From Vitis vinifera (lineage: Eukaryota > Streptophyta > Magnoliopsida > Vitales > Vitaceae), in the NCBI RefSeq assembly GCF_030704535.1, contig NC_081812.1, forward strand, positions 17,803,501-17,867,500: DNA of 64,000 bases, given 5' to 3'. Below, in pieces: positions 11,201 to 24,580 of this stretch. Every line of letters begins with the position of its first letter. Positions within the stretch are counted from its first letter, which is position 1. Under the pieces are notes generated by a model. That model saw only the letters and a program-made list of their open reading frames with translations. It did not search any database and was not told the origin of the DNA. The position numbers were made by a program, and so were the translations under genes.

Positions 11201-13433
11201 AAAAAAACAAAACAAAACAAAACAAATAAACCAGAAATGAAGGAATACAACCACTTTTGTGCTCTCCGGATGGTTGAGACTTCATCTTGTGGTTTGGCAG
11301 GCAGAAGTTGAAAACCTTTCCCTGGAAGAACGCAGATTAGATGATCACATCAGGTTATGGTTTATTAACTTTTTAGAATCAGTTCTGTATCATATTTTTA
11401 GAATCATTTCTGCCATCTTAAAACTATTGGATAATACTGATGATGCTCCCACCCTGTTACAGGGAAATGCAGGAAAAGTTGAGGGATTTGAGCGAAGATG
11501 AAAACAATCAAAAGTAAAATCTCTCCTCCACATGCCTACATTGAGTTATGTAAAGATAATTCGAATTTTTACTCACACAACAATACCCTTCTTCTTCTTC
11601 CAATTATTCTAGGTGGCTTTTTGTGACTGAAGATGACATCAAGGGCCTACCCTGCTTTCAGGTTAGTTATGTTGTAGCGATACCCTTTTTCTAGGGCTGC
11701 TGTAATTGTCTCTTATCTTCAAAGCTCACTTCCCCCTGATATCTTAGCTAATTAGTAATTCAAAATTTTATGATTTGCTTCTAGCAGAATGAGACCCTTA
11801 TAGCAATTAAAGCTCCACATGGGACCACTCTGGAAGTTCCAGATCCTGATGAGGTAAGTGCAGTAGAAAAATTTGAAGGAAAGCTCATGTTATATTCTAC
11901 ACTTTGAGTTATTAACATATGGAGGAGCCTGCTTCTCTATGCACCAGGCTGTTGACTATCCACAGAGAAGATATCGTATAGTCCTTAGAAGCACAATGGG
12001 TCCAATCGATGTCTACCTTGTCAGGTATTCTTGCCTTTTCTAATGGGGCAGAAGTATTTACTTTGGCACATTTTTAATCCATATCCCATCTGCAACTCCG
12101 CATTCCTCTTTGTGTTGGTTGGATGATGGACAACTTGGGATCCTTTCTAGTCCTGATATTCTTCTCTTTCTTCTCTTCTTTCTTTTCCCTCTTTCCCTGG
12201 CATTTGTTCTTTAGTCAATTTGAGGAAAAATTTGAGGAGATGAATGGGACTCCGCCTCCTTTGAGCTTTCCTCTTGCATCAAGTTCAGGGTCTAATGAGA
12301 ACCCATCAACAGAGGTCGTCATTGCTGATAGCAGTGGGAAGGAACTTGAACCTCAAGATGGTTATCAAATGTGTTCTGATCTTACTGCATCACAGGAGTT
12401 TATCGGAGGAATCATGAAGATCGTTCCTGATGTTGATGTAAGTTTTGTTTTTTGAGTGATTTTATGAAAATACAACGTTAAAGTTTTGTTCTGGTTTTTT
12501 AGGTGTACTGTCTTGGACACTGCTTTGTATTTCTCATTGTACTGGGGTTGAGCCCTTTCCATGATGCCTTAGTCAATATTTTTTTACTTATCAAAAGAGA
12601 AAAAGGGTTTCTGAAGATAACTATGAATTTACCATTGGCATAATTAGACCATGGAAATGGATGTCTACAAATTTAACTTTTGAATGAGGACAGAAACATC
12701 ATTCACATTTCTATCATCTCTACCTAAGTTGTAGCTCACCTGGCATGTATTCAGTAACTTGAAGTCCCAGAACAGGATCTCTTTATATAATTATCGTGAT
12801 CAAAATAAATTTTGAGATATTTCTGAGGCTTACTTTATAATAGACTACCTTTTCTTTTCAAAATTTCTTTGTAAAAGATAAAAGTATAGATCATCCAAAC
12901 TAGTCTGATCATCTTAATTCTTTTGTATGTTAGACATCTTATGTGGAACCTATTTGTCGGTGAGACCTAACTATTCAAATGTGGACTTTGCCCTTAAGAA
13001 ATGGGAACTAAGGAGCTTGTGGAAGCTCTGGATGAAAATTTGTAATTGTACTATTATTTTCTTGTAAAATTTCCAATAATTTATGATTGGATTTTCTGGA
13101 ATTCAACATATGTACACTGGCTAAGTGTTTCTTGTTCTTGTTACAGAGTGATGCTGATTACTGGCTTCGATCAGATGCAGAAGTTAGCATTACAGATATG
13201 TGGAAGACAGACTGTATCCTCCCTTAATGTTGCTACATTATTATTTTTGCATACTTTTTGCAGTGAATATGCTCAATTCCTTGACTCCAACTGTAGCGTA
13301 TGTTGAATGGAATGGAGTGGATATGCTTAACGCAGAGTTTGGAATGGCTGATGTCAGTACTCCACTGCCTCAAACACCTCCATCTGGCCTTACCGAGGGG
13401 CCGTCTACTGCTGTTAACCCTACACATAGGTGA
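8275..13433 (+). CDS. E2F: E2F transcription factor (E2FA/E2FB group)
   Basis: Cell-cycle transcription factor that pairs with DP and binds TTTSSCGC sites at S-phase genes, under retinoblastoma control. Fourteen exons: 8275-8475, 10067-10259, 10479-10532, 10643-10728, 10806-10894, 11019-11073, 11301-11353, 11463-11513, 11613-11661, 11788-11853, 11948-12024, 12215-12437, 13147-13213, 13264-13433. All borders are GT-AG and the phases join to 477 residues. A Pro-rich N terminus precedes the winged-helix DNA-binding domain (about 147-211) with the RRIYD contact motif and [13 protein letters not shown] leucine-zipper-like dimerisation segment (220-262) and marked box (262-330) follow. The RB-binding motif is at 402-418 ([16 protein letters not shown]). 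Having both a DP-dimerisation region and an RB motif makes it a typical activator-type E2F, not a DEL-type. Position suggests a co-orthologue of Arabidopsis E2FA and E2FB. The start ATG follows a CT-rich leader from about 8060. Confidence 0.96.
8608..8658 (+). promoter_or_regulatory. Candidate E2F-binding sites in E2F intron 1
   Basis: TTTGGCGC at 8651-8658 is an exact match to the plant E2F consensus TTTSSCGC. TTTCGCGA at about 8608-8615 is a near match 36 bases before it. Both lie in the first intron, less than 200 bases after exon 1, where autoregulatory sites would be effective. Binding is inferred from sequence only. Confidence 0.45.
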
Positions 13434-16400
13434 TTTCAACTGGTCCATTGAGTTTAATCAAGAAACTCAGGCACCTGCCTCGTAGCAACCTTCTATGCCC
13501 ATCAATTTTCCTTTTAATGTCACTGATTCAGTTCTTGAACTGGGAGTGGAAGATACCATTGGGTTGGCCAATAATGCATCATGCAGAGGATGGATGGTAA
13601 GCTGGAGGTAACTGCTAGTATACAGTTGAGAGATACAGTTGACCCTGTGGTTTAGTAATGAATAAAAAAACAAGTTGCTTTTGCTATTTAAAAGGAACAT
13701 GGCAGCAGATAATGGAATGACTATAGCCATGTGTGCTGCAAACACATGAAATGGATGTAGCAAGGTTGAGCATACTGCATGGATATCCTTGCTTTCAGAG
13801 ATTTCCCTCAATTTAACTAACATGAAATGTATCATGTATGTTCCTAGACATTTGGTATGCAGCCTTGTGTTCTCCCGCAGGAGAGGGGAAATGAGAGAAG
13901 GTGGTGGGTTGGGTTTTGTTGTTCCTGCAACTACTAAGCAGTATAGAATATGGTTATGGTGATAAAGGATGCTGATTTTTATTTGATACATCTCAGTTCC
14001 GGGGATTGCATCCTTTCCTATAGTATAAATATTATATGCAAGTTCTGAACTACAAGTTGAACTTGAGTCAACTACTTGGGGAAGTGGAAATGAAGTTCAC
14101 AAGCAGAACCAGAGTGCTTGTGAAGGATTTAGCTTCATGTTAAATGTGGTTCTTCCAGAATCCAGAATGGAAATAATTTGTAGGAGTCTGTGGAAGTATA
14201 ACACATGCTGCATAAGTACTAGGTATGTATTATGACATTTATTCATCAGCCTTTTTAAAAAAAAATTAAATTCTATTAATATCAAGGCAACTGTGAACAT
14301 TTTTTTTTGCCTGTCGGAGCCAACTGCTTGGCAGTACCGCAGCTCTGTTTGGTAGTATGTCATTTTCATTCCACAAAGCCTTGAAGAGAATGATACTCTT
14401 TACTTCAAAGTGGGGACCAATTTGTTTTGCCCTCTTAGAAGGAAGTGGATGAAGGGCCTTGGTTCCTCAACATCTTGGGCTCTTGACGCTGAGAGATTTG
14501 TCCTGTGTCAGGTTTGTTTTTAAAGAAGCTTCCTTCAATTTTAGATTAACATATTCTGGGGACAGCATCTGTATTTAATTTGTTTCTTTATTTGGTTTTT
14601 GACTTATCCTTGAGTTGGTTTATATTTATTTAGATATGTAATTTAATTGGGGTAGATGTAGACTTTTTGTCTAAATTCCATTTCGATACCATGTGAAAAG
14701 GAAGCGGGAAGAAAGGACTCCTTAGCGGTATGAAAAACTATCGGTTGCCCGCTTGCACGTCAACCTCTTTTTGTATATGGCCCATTTGTGCAGGCAGGTT
14801 GGATTGGTCAACAGTAGATAAGGTATGGTGAGATTCTAGAAGTGACTTTTTTATCCAGCTCATAACCACACAACTTTCAATCAATCCACACTGGATTCCC
14901 AATATGGTCCAGCCTGCAAGTCACTTCTCCGCTCTCCTTTTTCCAATTTTATCTGGTGTACTTTTTCGGTGGCTCAGATGCTTCTGTGGTTCCACCTGCA
15001 GCAGCTACTGTGCTATTTTCCAATTTAGAATTTGAAAAGTATGTTTCAGACTTTTGAAAATATTTATTAAAAAACCCTTGTTCTTAATTTCAAATTTAAT
15101 GTTTATGTAATTTACTTATCTACTTGTGTTTATGGTCAAAATGTTATGGAGTTGACCGGAAAAAGTTATAATGTTATTATTCTTAATTGATAGAAACTTC
15201 AAAATTTTGTTAAGCCGTCATTATCAGTTATAAATGGATGGTTAGACTCATCGGTTCTTAGGTTTGTTTTAGTATACTGCACATAAAAGGTGTAACATAA
15301 GCCTCTTGAAACGACTTTTGATGAAATTGAAACTGAAATATTTAAAAAATTAATAATAAATTATAAATGCTAAAAGTATTCAAGAAAAAGGGAAATTGTA
15401 TCTTAGTTTTTAAGTTTTAATCATTGGATTTATTATTATTTTTATTTTAAATGATCAGATTTATATGTGAAGAAGAATAATAATTTAATAAAATAAAAAT
15501 TATTTAAAATCTAGAGTTCTTTTATCTATGAAGCTGTAATTTGTTTATCTTGGTAATGAAAATTTTGGAAAAAGATATTTGCAGTAACATTCTTTTTAAT
15601 ATTATAATTTTTAGACATAATTTAGTTTCTTTAAAAAAAAAAAAAAAAACTTGTTTGATTATGTAATCTATTTTATTTCGGAACATTTTTTTTTTATATA
15701 TAAAATAAGATATAGTTTTGTCAAATCGAATTAGATAACAAAACTTAATAATTGCCCAAGATGGGGAGGGGGTAAATGATACTTTGGAAAAGAAAAAAAA
15801 GTTTATTTTGCAACAAACCAAATTTAAAATTTTAATTATAAAAAACAATGAAGACAACCAAAATGAAATATTAAGGAGATGAAGAGATATAGCGAGAGAA
15901 TGTGACTACAAGGGAAAGTGACTAGGACAAAATTGAATGACATGAAGAAAATTATTTAGTGCTACAATTTAGTGTTATGCTTGATGTCACAGCTTATGTT
16001 ACACTTTGATTTTGCAATATAAGTGTGAGAAGACCATTGCAATCATAACTCAAGTATTCTCAAGATGCTTAATTCAATATTTTCAAATGAGTTTGGGGCA
16101 TACAAAAACATTTTAGGATAAACTATGCAAATCCATGTGAGATTTTATACGGTATCCTTAAGTTTTCAAAAAGTTTATCAATATACAAATGCATAACTCT
16201 TTAAGAATTTCAATTGTACATAAATGCATCATTATAGGGATTTGGTTTAAGTTTTCCCCAATAAGACTCATAATATATATGAAGGATGCGATTAACTTCA
16301 CTATCTTATTAGAGTGACAATATCAAATGAAGCTTTTGGAGGACTATTAGTTGAGTCATTGCAATGAGAGAGTTATCTAAAAGGAACCAAGTCTATAAAT

Positions 16401-17947
16401 AGGTTGCTCTTCTCCCTTATGGAGAGCATTAATAAAAATAAAAATAATCTCATTTGTCAAAGTACCATATTCTTCTTTTTTATGTGAGACTTTCGAGTTA
16501 GGGATATACTTGATTGATTTTTGTAGTCTTTCACGATCGCAACATGGTTATTTGGAGTATTATAAGAACAATCCTAGAAGACTTAACATAAAAATTGTAA
16601 CAAATCAGTAAAAGAAAAAAAAAAATCTCAATTGTTTATTATTTTTGGAATAGAATATTTCTAGAACCAACATGAGTAGGATGCTGCCTTGTGTGAAATA
16701 ATTAAATAAAAATATAAAAATAACATTACCGAACAAGTCAAGGATGACCATAAAAACCAATCACTGTTAGGAGTAAATAAGTGTCAACAAAAAAGAATTG
16801 TGCCTTGAAACCAAAGTTACAAAGATCTAGTGGTAATTTTGTACATGTGCTTTGAGAATCCAGAGCAAGACATGATCCCCACCACAAAATAAAATGACAG
16901 GCTCAGGTAATGTCATGCCCATGGGTATGTTAGTTGAGACTTGAGGGGAGTGGCTGTGACTTATCCGACCAAGACTTGTATACGTGAGCTGCACAAAACA
17001 AGGGAAAAAACAATACCTAATGAACAACGAGGGCGGGCCAGGCCTTCATACTCCGTATCATAAATGTTCACCAACAAACATATTGAAAATATACACCCAC
17101 AAAATAATAAAGCCGAGACTGTCTCGGTCGTCGCTCATCTGTATTAGCTCTTTCAGTTGGTCTGCCCTCTCCTCCTCCATTCTTTTGTTCTTATGGTCAA
17201 CATACCTATACTATACTGGTTGTTTGGAATCATTCCTCCTCCTCGTTTCCAAGGACGTGGGTTGGTCCATTTCCCTTAACCCAATTGCTTTTTGGCTTTT
17301 TTGGTCGATTTTACGACTTTATGAGAACCTGCCTTGTCGCACATCATTTTAAACATTCAGCGTTTTCATGGGTTTATTTTTATTTTTTTCTAATAGATTT
17401 CTCATGATAGTCTCTACCTCGTGAATTTTATAACCAATAATTCTTTAGAGTTGTGTTTTGTTGACGCTTGAAGCACCATTCAGAAGGAGACCCTAGCATC
17501 CAAACGCGACTTTCTGGGAGATCATGATGACCCTTTTTTTTCTTATAACGGATGGGTCCAGGGTGCAAAAGTTGTTGTCACAGTGGGGATAAATTGAAAA
17601 TACGAAGGCAGAAATGGGATAAAAGCAAATTCAACAGAGTGGATGACATATATCTATGTGTATACATCAAAAACGAAAAACCACACCGAATAAGGACGTT
17701 TACCATATAATCCAATAAGCGTAAGTCATGTTGTAACGCAGACGAAGAGCAGCAAAAGGCAAGCCGCCGGAGGAGGGAAGCTAAAGGGCTGAAAGCCATA
17801 CGATTCATTGGCACCACTGCGAGAAAAACATCCACAGGGTATGGTATGATCCATGACGGGTGATCTGGGGGAGAGCGAGTATCACTGAACCTCCCCACAA
17901 CCACAACCACAACCATCAGTCCCCGTCTCTTCAACATCCAGTCAACC
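13434..17947. other. E2F 3' region and intergenic spacer
   Basis: The first kilobase (to about 14660) is less AT-rich and is probably E2F 3' untranslated sequence. Beyond about 15000 it becomes strongly AT-rich with long A and T runs (for example 15632-15649). The stretch 16990-17350 has mixed composition but no recognisable domain. The last 250 bases are the leader and promoter of the next gene. No further gene is supported. Confidence 0.45.
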
Positions 17948-18502
17948 ATGGTGGACGACTCCGCCTCCATCTCCCACCCGCCGCCCTCTTCCAATCTTCG
18001 CCGTAGAAACTCCATCGGCACAGCTGCTATCCCCACAAAGCTCACCCTCCCATCAAAGGCCCACTACAGCTCCAGCTTTCCACGCCCAAACGGCGTCCGC
18101 GTTTCATCCTCAACGTCGTCATCGTCCCCCCAATCCTCCTTCCCCAATGTCGATTTCGAGCTCATCTCCCTCAAATCCCTCGCCTACACTTCCCTCAAGG
18201 ACCTCCTGCCCTCAACCTCCGCCGCCCAGTCTCCGACGGCTGCCGGCACCGGTTCCGGCTCCTGCTATGAGATCTCCATCCGCAACCGTCTCGTCAAGCA
18301 AGCCGCCTGGGCCTATCTTCAACCTATGTCTGCTTCTCCGGGATCATCCGGCGGCCGGCTCTTTGACCGCATGTTGCTCGGATTCTCCATGGAGTGCTTA
18401 AGGAATCGGGTCAGTACTTGTCTTGGATTCATCAACCGCCACATTTTTTCCGCTATAATCCGTGCTTTTGATCGGATTCTACGAATGATTGGGGTCCGAT
18501 GA
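17948..18502 (+). CDS. Unrecognised plant protein, 184 residues, intronless
   Basis: A single open frame from an ATG with strongly coding-like composition (GC-rich, C at third positions) unlike its surroundings. The N-terminal 95 residues are Ser/Pro-rich and probably disordered, with an early basic patch LRRRNS. The C-terminal half is denser and helical-looking: SCYEISIRNRLVKQAAWAYL (about 104-123), then RLFDRMLLGF, and a hydrophobic/basic end (INRHIFSAIIRAFDRILRMI) that could be an amphipathic helix. I recognise no domain, signal peptide or clear membrane span. It converges on the HVA22 gene, with stop codons 277 bp apart, so their 3' ends may overlap. I judge it a real gene of unknown function, probably plant-specific. 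Confidence 0.75.
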   Translation: MVDDSASISHPPPSSNLRRRNSIGTAAIPTKLTLPSKAHYSSSFPRPNGVRVSSSTSSSSPQSSFPNVDFELISLKSLAYTSLKDLLPSTSAAQSPTAAGTGSGSCYEISIRNRLVKQAAWAYLQPMSASPGSSGGRLFDRMLLGFSMECLRNRVSTCLGFINRHIFSAIIRAFDRILRMIGVR

Positions 18503-18779
18503 CCCAAATTGGGCAAAAGGGTTGGGGTCATTTACTGATCGTAGCGGCTAAGGCTGAGCCTTTTTGTTTCATTCATAGAATTGATTCCGTTACAAAGTGT
18601 ATTTTGATTTGCACACGGTTTTTTCAGTGTGACTTTCGAATTGCAAAAGAAAAAAAAAAGCAAGGACAAATTTACATCTATAAAAGGAGATTGATATATA
18701 TAAAGGGAGATTGATATGTAATGAATTTGGAATTTGGACTAAAAGAAAAGGGAGCAATTGTTGTTTTCTTTTGTAAATT

Positions 18780-20611
18780 TCACTGATCCGGTCTTGAGTT
18801 TGAGCGCCTGAGTCTCAGGCGAACCGCATGTAGCTGATTTTCGCCATCTCCCTCTGGGCCGGCTTTAGAATCTGGACTGGTGATGAAGCCATTCTCTGCC
18901 TGCATTTGTACGTGTTTGGGGATAGAAGGTTGAGAAATATCGTGATTGATAGTGGTAGATGGGGTAGCTTGTGCGCTCTTCTTGCTGTCTTGGCGTGTGG
19001 ACTTTCCTTCTTCTACTTCCTTCTGCAAATTTTAGGTTTTAAGTTTGCAGTGAGGCAGAAGAAAAGAACCAAAAACCCTATTGGTCTAATAATTTGTTTT
19101 ATGTGAGTGATTTGTGTCTATTCGTAAAACATTGAATTGACGAACCATTTGGTTCCATTACATTGGCATTGCATCTCTTTAGGCATATAAATTTACTTGT
19201 TATAAGGTCCCAGAATGTGGGAGTAGATAACTATAGTTTTATGTATTACTAATGAATTAGTGATGTCAACTGTCACACATTCCCGGAGGGGTGGAAAAGG
19301 GGGTAAAAGGAATTTGGTTCTACACCAAAACCACTGCAATTCACCTCAAAAATGTATTTAGGAGGAAATTTAGATTCTACCTCAGAGCCACCGTGTGACG
19401 GCATCCTAGCAGACTGGGCAGCCAAGAACTGGAGCATTTGGACGAACGTAGTCTGTCCGAACTTGGCGCAGTGTTGCCAATAAAAGATGGCCAAGTCCCA
19501 CACCCTGGCCCTCAATTCCAATAGCTTCCTATCTATGTCCGTCTCATGCTTTGCTACATAAGGCCGCAACAACACTTCATACACGTACCCTGTTCCCTGC
19601 ATTAACCCAACAAGTTTTCTCTTATTCTTTCATCATAATCCCTTATTTTTGGTCCCTAAATTCTCTCCTTTTTTACCTTCGTCTTGGGGTACCACAAGTA
19701 GATGATGAATGCCAACTTCATCTCGCCATACATGGGCAACCTTCACAGGAATAGTAGCATGAGAATTCAATGCACCCAAATACTACCTACAAATTCCTAC
19801 TGGGGGGGATTTGGCATACCATGAAATAAAAATGTCAGCAAACCTCTCTGTGACAGTCAGCATTGCCACAATGATCCTGAAAAATTCGTGATAATTAAAA
19901 TTCCATTGGTAATATATACAAGTTTAGGATGGGTAAGTGGAATGGGCCATGTCATCCTTTAATTCAATGGAGATAGTGACATTCCAATTTATTTCCACAA
20001 GGAAACATTCCAAATTGATCAAATGATCCTGCCAGCCAATTTATAAGAATTTCTCTTCAATTCGTTGGACAACCAACAACTTTTTAAGTTGGTGAGGTCC
20101 TACTCTGTAATTATCATACGTGTGGGATGTGGTTAGATGTTGATGTCATTCTCTGTTTTCGTGAATAATACTGTGCTGAAGATTTATAATGCTGAGATTA
20201 GATCATATGAAATAGGCATTAAAAAGATTAAGAAAAATCAAGAAATCATTAAAAGCCTCCACAGTTTAATAGAAGATCAGAATCAATTTCAACTACAACC
20301 ATAGAACTCGAATGCTCAAAATCGAAGAAAAAAAGAAAGAAAAAGCCTTCTCACCAGTATTGACACCAGAAGCGGAGTTCTTCGATTTCAACCTTGTTCT
20401 TCTCCACGATTTTGTAGCACTCAAATGCAGGATATGCATATCCAAGAAGCATCCTGCCATTCCAACAGAATTAAAAATTCCAAATCTCGTCGGAGTCGAC
20501 CGTGGAAAACAGATTCAAATAAATCAGATGAAAAGACCAAAAATGAATGAGTAGAAAAAAGATTGTTCGCATCACATACAAAAGACTTCTGGTGATGAAA
20601 TCTCCCAACAT
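18780..20611 (-). CDS. HVA22: HVA22-like protein (TB2/DP1/Yop1 reticulon-like family)
   Basis: HVA22 proteins are ER-membrane, hairpin-forming relatives of yeast Yop1 that shape tubular ER; several are induced by ABA and stress. Six exons on the minus strand: 20611-20580, 20453-20355, 19876-19820, 19740-19677, 19596-19381 and 19022-18780, giving 236 residues from an ATG start (MLGDFITRSL). The TB2/DP1 domain covers about residues 5-100: LLGYAYPAFECYKIVEKNK, RFWCQYW, a hydrophobic hairpin (IIVAMLTVTERFADIFISW), then LPMYGEMKLAFIIYLWYP and TGYVYEVLLRPY. The 80-residue tail is polar, Ser/Lys-rich and ends in RLRLRRSNSRPDQ, as in the longer HVA22 h/i/j group. The exon-5 donor is uncertain: GAG/GTAGAA at 19381 and GAG/GTGAAT at 19345 are both in phase. 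Position next to E2F suggests an HVA22J orthologue. Confidence 0.9.
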
Positions 20612-23600
20612 CTTTAATAATCCCTGCGCAGCAAAATTCCAAACGCTCATTACTCAAATAATCGAATTTCTCCATACTCTCACAAAATTCATTGAAACAA
20701 AATCCAAGAACTCGAGAAACGAAAACAAAAAGGGCACGAATCCAACCTGTTTCTAAGAACGAAGAAAATCAATCACAGAATCAAAGTTTCATCCAAGCCT
20801 CCAACAAACCTCCATTAAAAGGATTCAGGCGCTGCACGAGAAACGATAACCCATGGAAAACGGCTTCAAGGAAAAACGAAAAGAAAATAAAAATGCAAAA
20901 TAAAGAGAATAAGATTCATTGAAGTAGTTTAGGAAGAAATGGTGTTATTAACCTATGGAAGAAAGGATCTCTGATTCTGTGAAAGATTAAGATTCGCAGA
21001 AACTTGGGATGAGAGGCGAACAAGTTCGTAACACCAAAGACCTCCAAAGACCTACAAATATATGTGTCAAAGGGAAGAAATGATTTGGAGTGATTGGATA
21101 GAAAGAAATTGGAAGGATTTCTTGGGAGGGACGCTTCCTTATTATTTTACACGAACGACTACATATCAACTTTCAATTTTTCAATGAATTTTTTGGGATT
21201 CCAACGGATTTACCGTTTGGCAGTTAGGTTCTATTTTCCGGTATTTTCGTCTTTTTCTCATTTTGTCAAAAACAAATATATATTTTACTAAAAATTATTA
21301 ATTTTGATTAAAATCACTGGCCACTTATATTTGTCTTATATATTTATCTATCTTTATAAATTTACCTTAATAAAGCTTATGGTATCTAGTTGTTTAATCA
21401 CCCGGACCATATTTTATTTTATTACAAGTACAAAAATTACAGATTCTAAAAGTCTTTGGTCAACACTAATAAAAAATAAATTAAATTAAATTAAAAAAAG
21501 AAAAGAAAAGAAGACTGTGCGGCACATGTGAACTTGTCCCGAGAAATGGCATGATCAAATAGGGATTATGAGAGGATCGAAAGAAGACCGTCGGTTTCAC
21601 GTGATGGAGCCATCCTCTTGTTTTACTTTAAAAAGCAGACAACACAGAATTTGCGTTATACTATGTATTATTAATCGCAAAAAGGGCTAGTATCCAATTA
21701 TACAAGTGGATTTATTATCTTTGGATTATAAGATAATAAGATAATATTTGTTTTTATTCTTTTTTACTCTAATTAAGATATTTTTTTCCTTTGAGAAATT
21801 TACAAAAGAAATAATTTTTATTTTTTTTACTTTAATTAAAATATTTTGTTTTCGAATATTTTTTTAAAATTTGTACTGTAACTAGAAGATTTGAGTATAT
21901 TAGCAAAGCTAAATTTATATCATTTCAAATTTTGTCCAGGTCAAATGTGTATGATTCATCACTTATTAAACCTGAATCTTGAAGACTTTAAGACTTGAAG
22001 ACTTAAAACTCGTTTGAATTTTAGAAAACACTTATAATATTTTTAATATTTGAAATTTTTTAGCATTCAACCATTATAAGTATTAGAAATATTTTATAGA
22101 ATCACTATCAAACGCACTTTTTAAGTGTATTTGATTATATTTTATGAAATGTTTATAATATTTTTATCATAAATTTTTTTAAATGTTTTTAAGGTTAAAA
22201 ATGTCTCATCAAACAAACTCATAATGAGTCATAATTTTGAAGACTAATTTAGAAATAATTTAATCCACTAGATTTCTTTTATATCTACACCTTGTATGTA
22301 GGATGGATTAATTCTATATTAAGATAAAAAAAAATATACAAATTATGTGTATAATAAACTTGTTTTTTATTAATTTTTTATTTTACTTATTTTATAAAAT
22401 AAAAAATTTATTATGATTTTTTTATTTATAAAGCTTAAACAGTTCTAATCACGAATTTTGTTAAATATAAAAAAGATTACATTTTTTAAATAAAAAAATT
22501 GAAATATGATATAATTTTTATTTTAGATATGAAAAGATAATATATATTTTATTTTATTTTTATTAATTTTATAAATTAAATATAAAAAATATAACATTAT
22601 TTTATTTGATATGTTATCTTAAAATATTATGTCCACTAGATTTAATATCAAATGATATAATATCTTATTATAAATCATATCATACCTTATTTTATCAATC
22701 AAATTTAGTTTAAGAGAATAACAATTACGTGAATAATCACAAAATATTATTAGATATTTTTATTTATATCATGCCAATCCATAGTTTAAATTTGAAAGGA
22801 GTTAGTACAAAGCCCACCGGATAATTAGTCTTGAGAATTTCTCTTATTAACCCATATGGATTGGCACAGTATAACAATACCTATCTTCATTTTTATTTTA
22901 ATAGATATTGTCCATCTTCATTTGGCATGTACATAATTTAAAAAAATATTTATTTTATTTTATTTTATTTTTGTTGTTAGAAGGAATCCAAACATTTCTG
23001 TTGGTGTCGAGTCAACTGCATTCGGGTCCATCCAACTTTATTAAAGTTAGGTGGACTTCTACTCTGCACAAAAGGATGTTTGAACAAGTAGTCCGAGCAC
23101 GTCCATCTGAATCTTAAGTCATAAGTCAATAAGAATAATTCTAACTATTTTTTTGTGGAAGAGAATGCATGTGTACCTTGTTCATACTTCTTAAAGGATT
23201 TATATAGAGCTGATAATACCGTCATTATAACGTTGATTATGCATTATTGTCTTTCTTGTAATGATGATTGTCCTTAGGGCGGAAACCCAGCCTTGATAGG
23301 ATAGTCAATGCTCGTCACTCTACGTGGATTAGACAATCACATCAAATAAGGGATGTTGATTGATGTTATTTGCCGATTGTTGTGCCAAAATATTGGAACA
23401 TGCAGTTGATTGTGCATTTAACTTGATAATGCTTGGGATTGTGTAACAATTGATTGACATTGACTTTTGGGTGTAAATAACGTATAGTTCATCGCTCAGA
23501 TATCAAATGTGATTAATCACGCATATTAGAAATAATGAGGATTTGATTAGATTGATTTGCCCGTCTGAAAGATCTAGTCGATTTGATTTGTCAAATCCGT

Positions 23601-24580
23601 TTAGTCTTGTGAAAAAAAAAAAAATTCACTTCTGATGTCAAATGGAACTTATTTTGGTCAGTAGACGATTTATATATTTAGCCTAATTGATAAAAAAAAT
23701 TTGAGTTTGGGAAGAACACGTGGAAGAAAGCTTTCCACAATTTATAATGTTAATTATCATGCAATAATAATATTTCAAGTTATATACTATAGATGCTATA
23801 ATTCAGCGGGGAGTTCACATTTGGAAGCCTGAGTGGGGGTGGAAGAGGGCTGAGGAAGCGTTCTAGTCAACGCACTTATCGCAGGGTCCATGTACGTTCT
23901 GCGATGTTGCGTTTTTAATCTTACGTCTACAAGGACGGCACCCATTCAAAATAGAATTTTATTTTAATTTTATTTTAATATTGTTATTAGTTGCATTCAA
24001 TTGGTTTAACAAGTGGTGTTTGATCTCAAAAAAAAGAAAAAAAAAAAAGAGCTGGTAGGTTAGGTCAACCTTTTAACCAAACCAGTGCCGCAGGTCACAG
24101 CGGTGGCAAATATTAGCGTCTTTGATGAAGTTTAACAGGTCAATTAGCGATATGAATAATGGGGAACTGGTCAGAGTCAGCGAAATCTTGAGTTTGGTTG
24201 GTGTGGGTTAGCCTGATCCGATTGCATCATCCACAGTGGGTGTGATACGGATGGAGCTGTCTTGGCGCTGCACCCACTTGTGAAATCAGACTCTTACGAC
24301 CGAACTCAAATACTGAAATGCTCACCACTATTTTTATGTTTTTATTAAATCACTGTTGAATTAATCTTCATATCTTATCGTTAGGAGCAGATTCATAAAA
24401 TTGTACAACTGAGACTGGAAAGGAAATACTAGGAGGGAAAATTTAAAGAACGGTTATTTCATAAAATCACAGAAATATAAATAACATTTTTTTAATGAAA
24501 AAAAGAAGAAAAAAAAAAAAAAAAGAGAAAAAAAGAAGAAAAAAAAAGGAGGAAAATGCTCGAACAATTTTGTGCTTCCA
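20612..24580. other. HVA22 leader/promoter and AT-rich intergenic DNA
   Basis: Bases 20612-21060 are probably HVA22 5' leader and proximal promoter. From about 21250 to 24000 the sequence is very AT-rich with palindromic ATAAA/TTTAT stretches and MITE-like inverted repeats near 22011-22225. A purine-rich GAA/GAAAA tract lies at 24495-24556, just upstream of the probable leader of the hydrolase gene. No gene is recognisable. Confidence 0.5.
22011..22225. repeat. Degenerate MITE-like inverted repeats
   Basis: CGTTTGA (near 22013) is mirrored by TCAAACG (near 22110), and inner sequence around CACTTATAATAT recurs inverted as ATTATAAGTATTAG. Next to it, GTATTTGATTATATTTTATG heads a second unit that ends near TCATCAAACAAAC at about 22220. 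This TTTGA...TCAAA pattern is typical of old AT-rich plant MITEs. No clean target duplication is visible and the borders are approximate. Confidence 0.35.

Noticed and set aside
12573-12607. ACTTATC followed by an A-rich run in an E2F intron, like the tail of the micro-retroposons
   Set aside because: No flanking direct repeat, so insertion cannot be shown.
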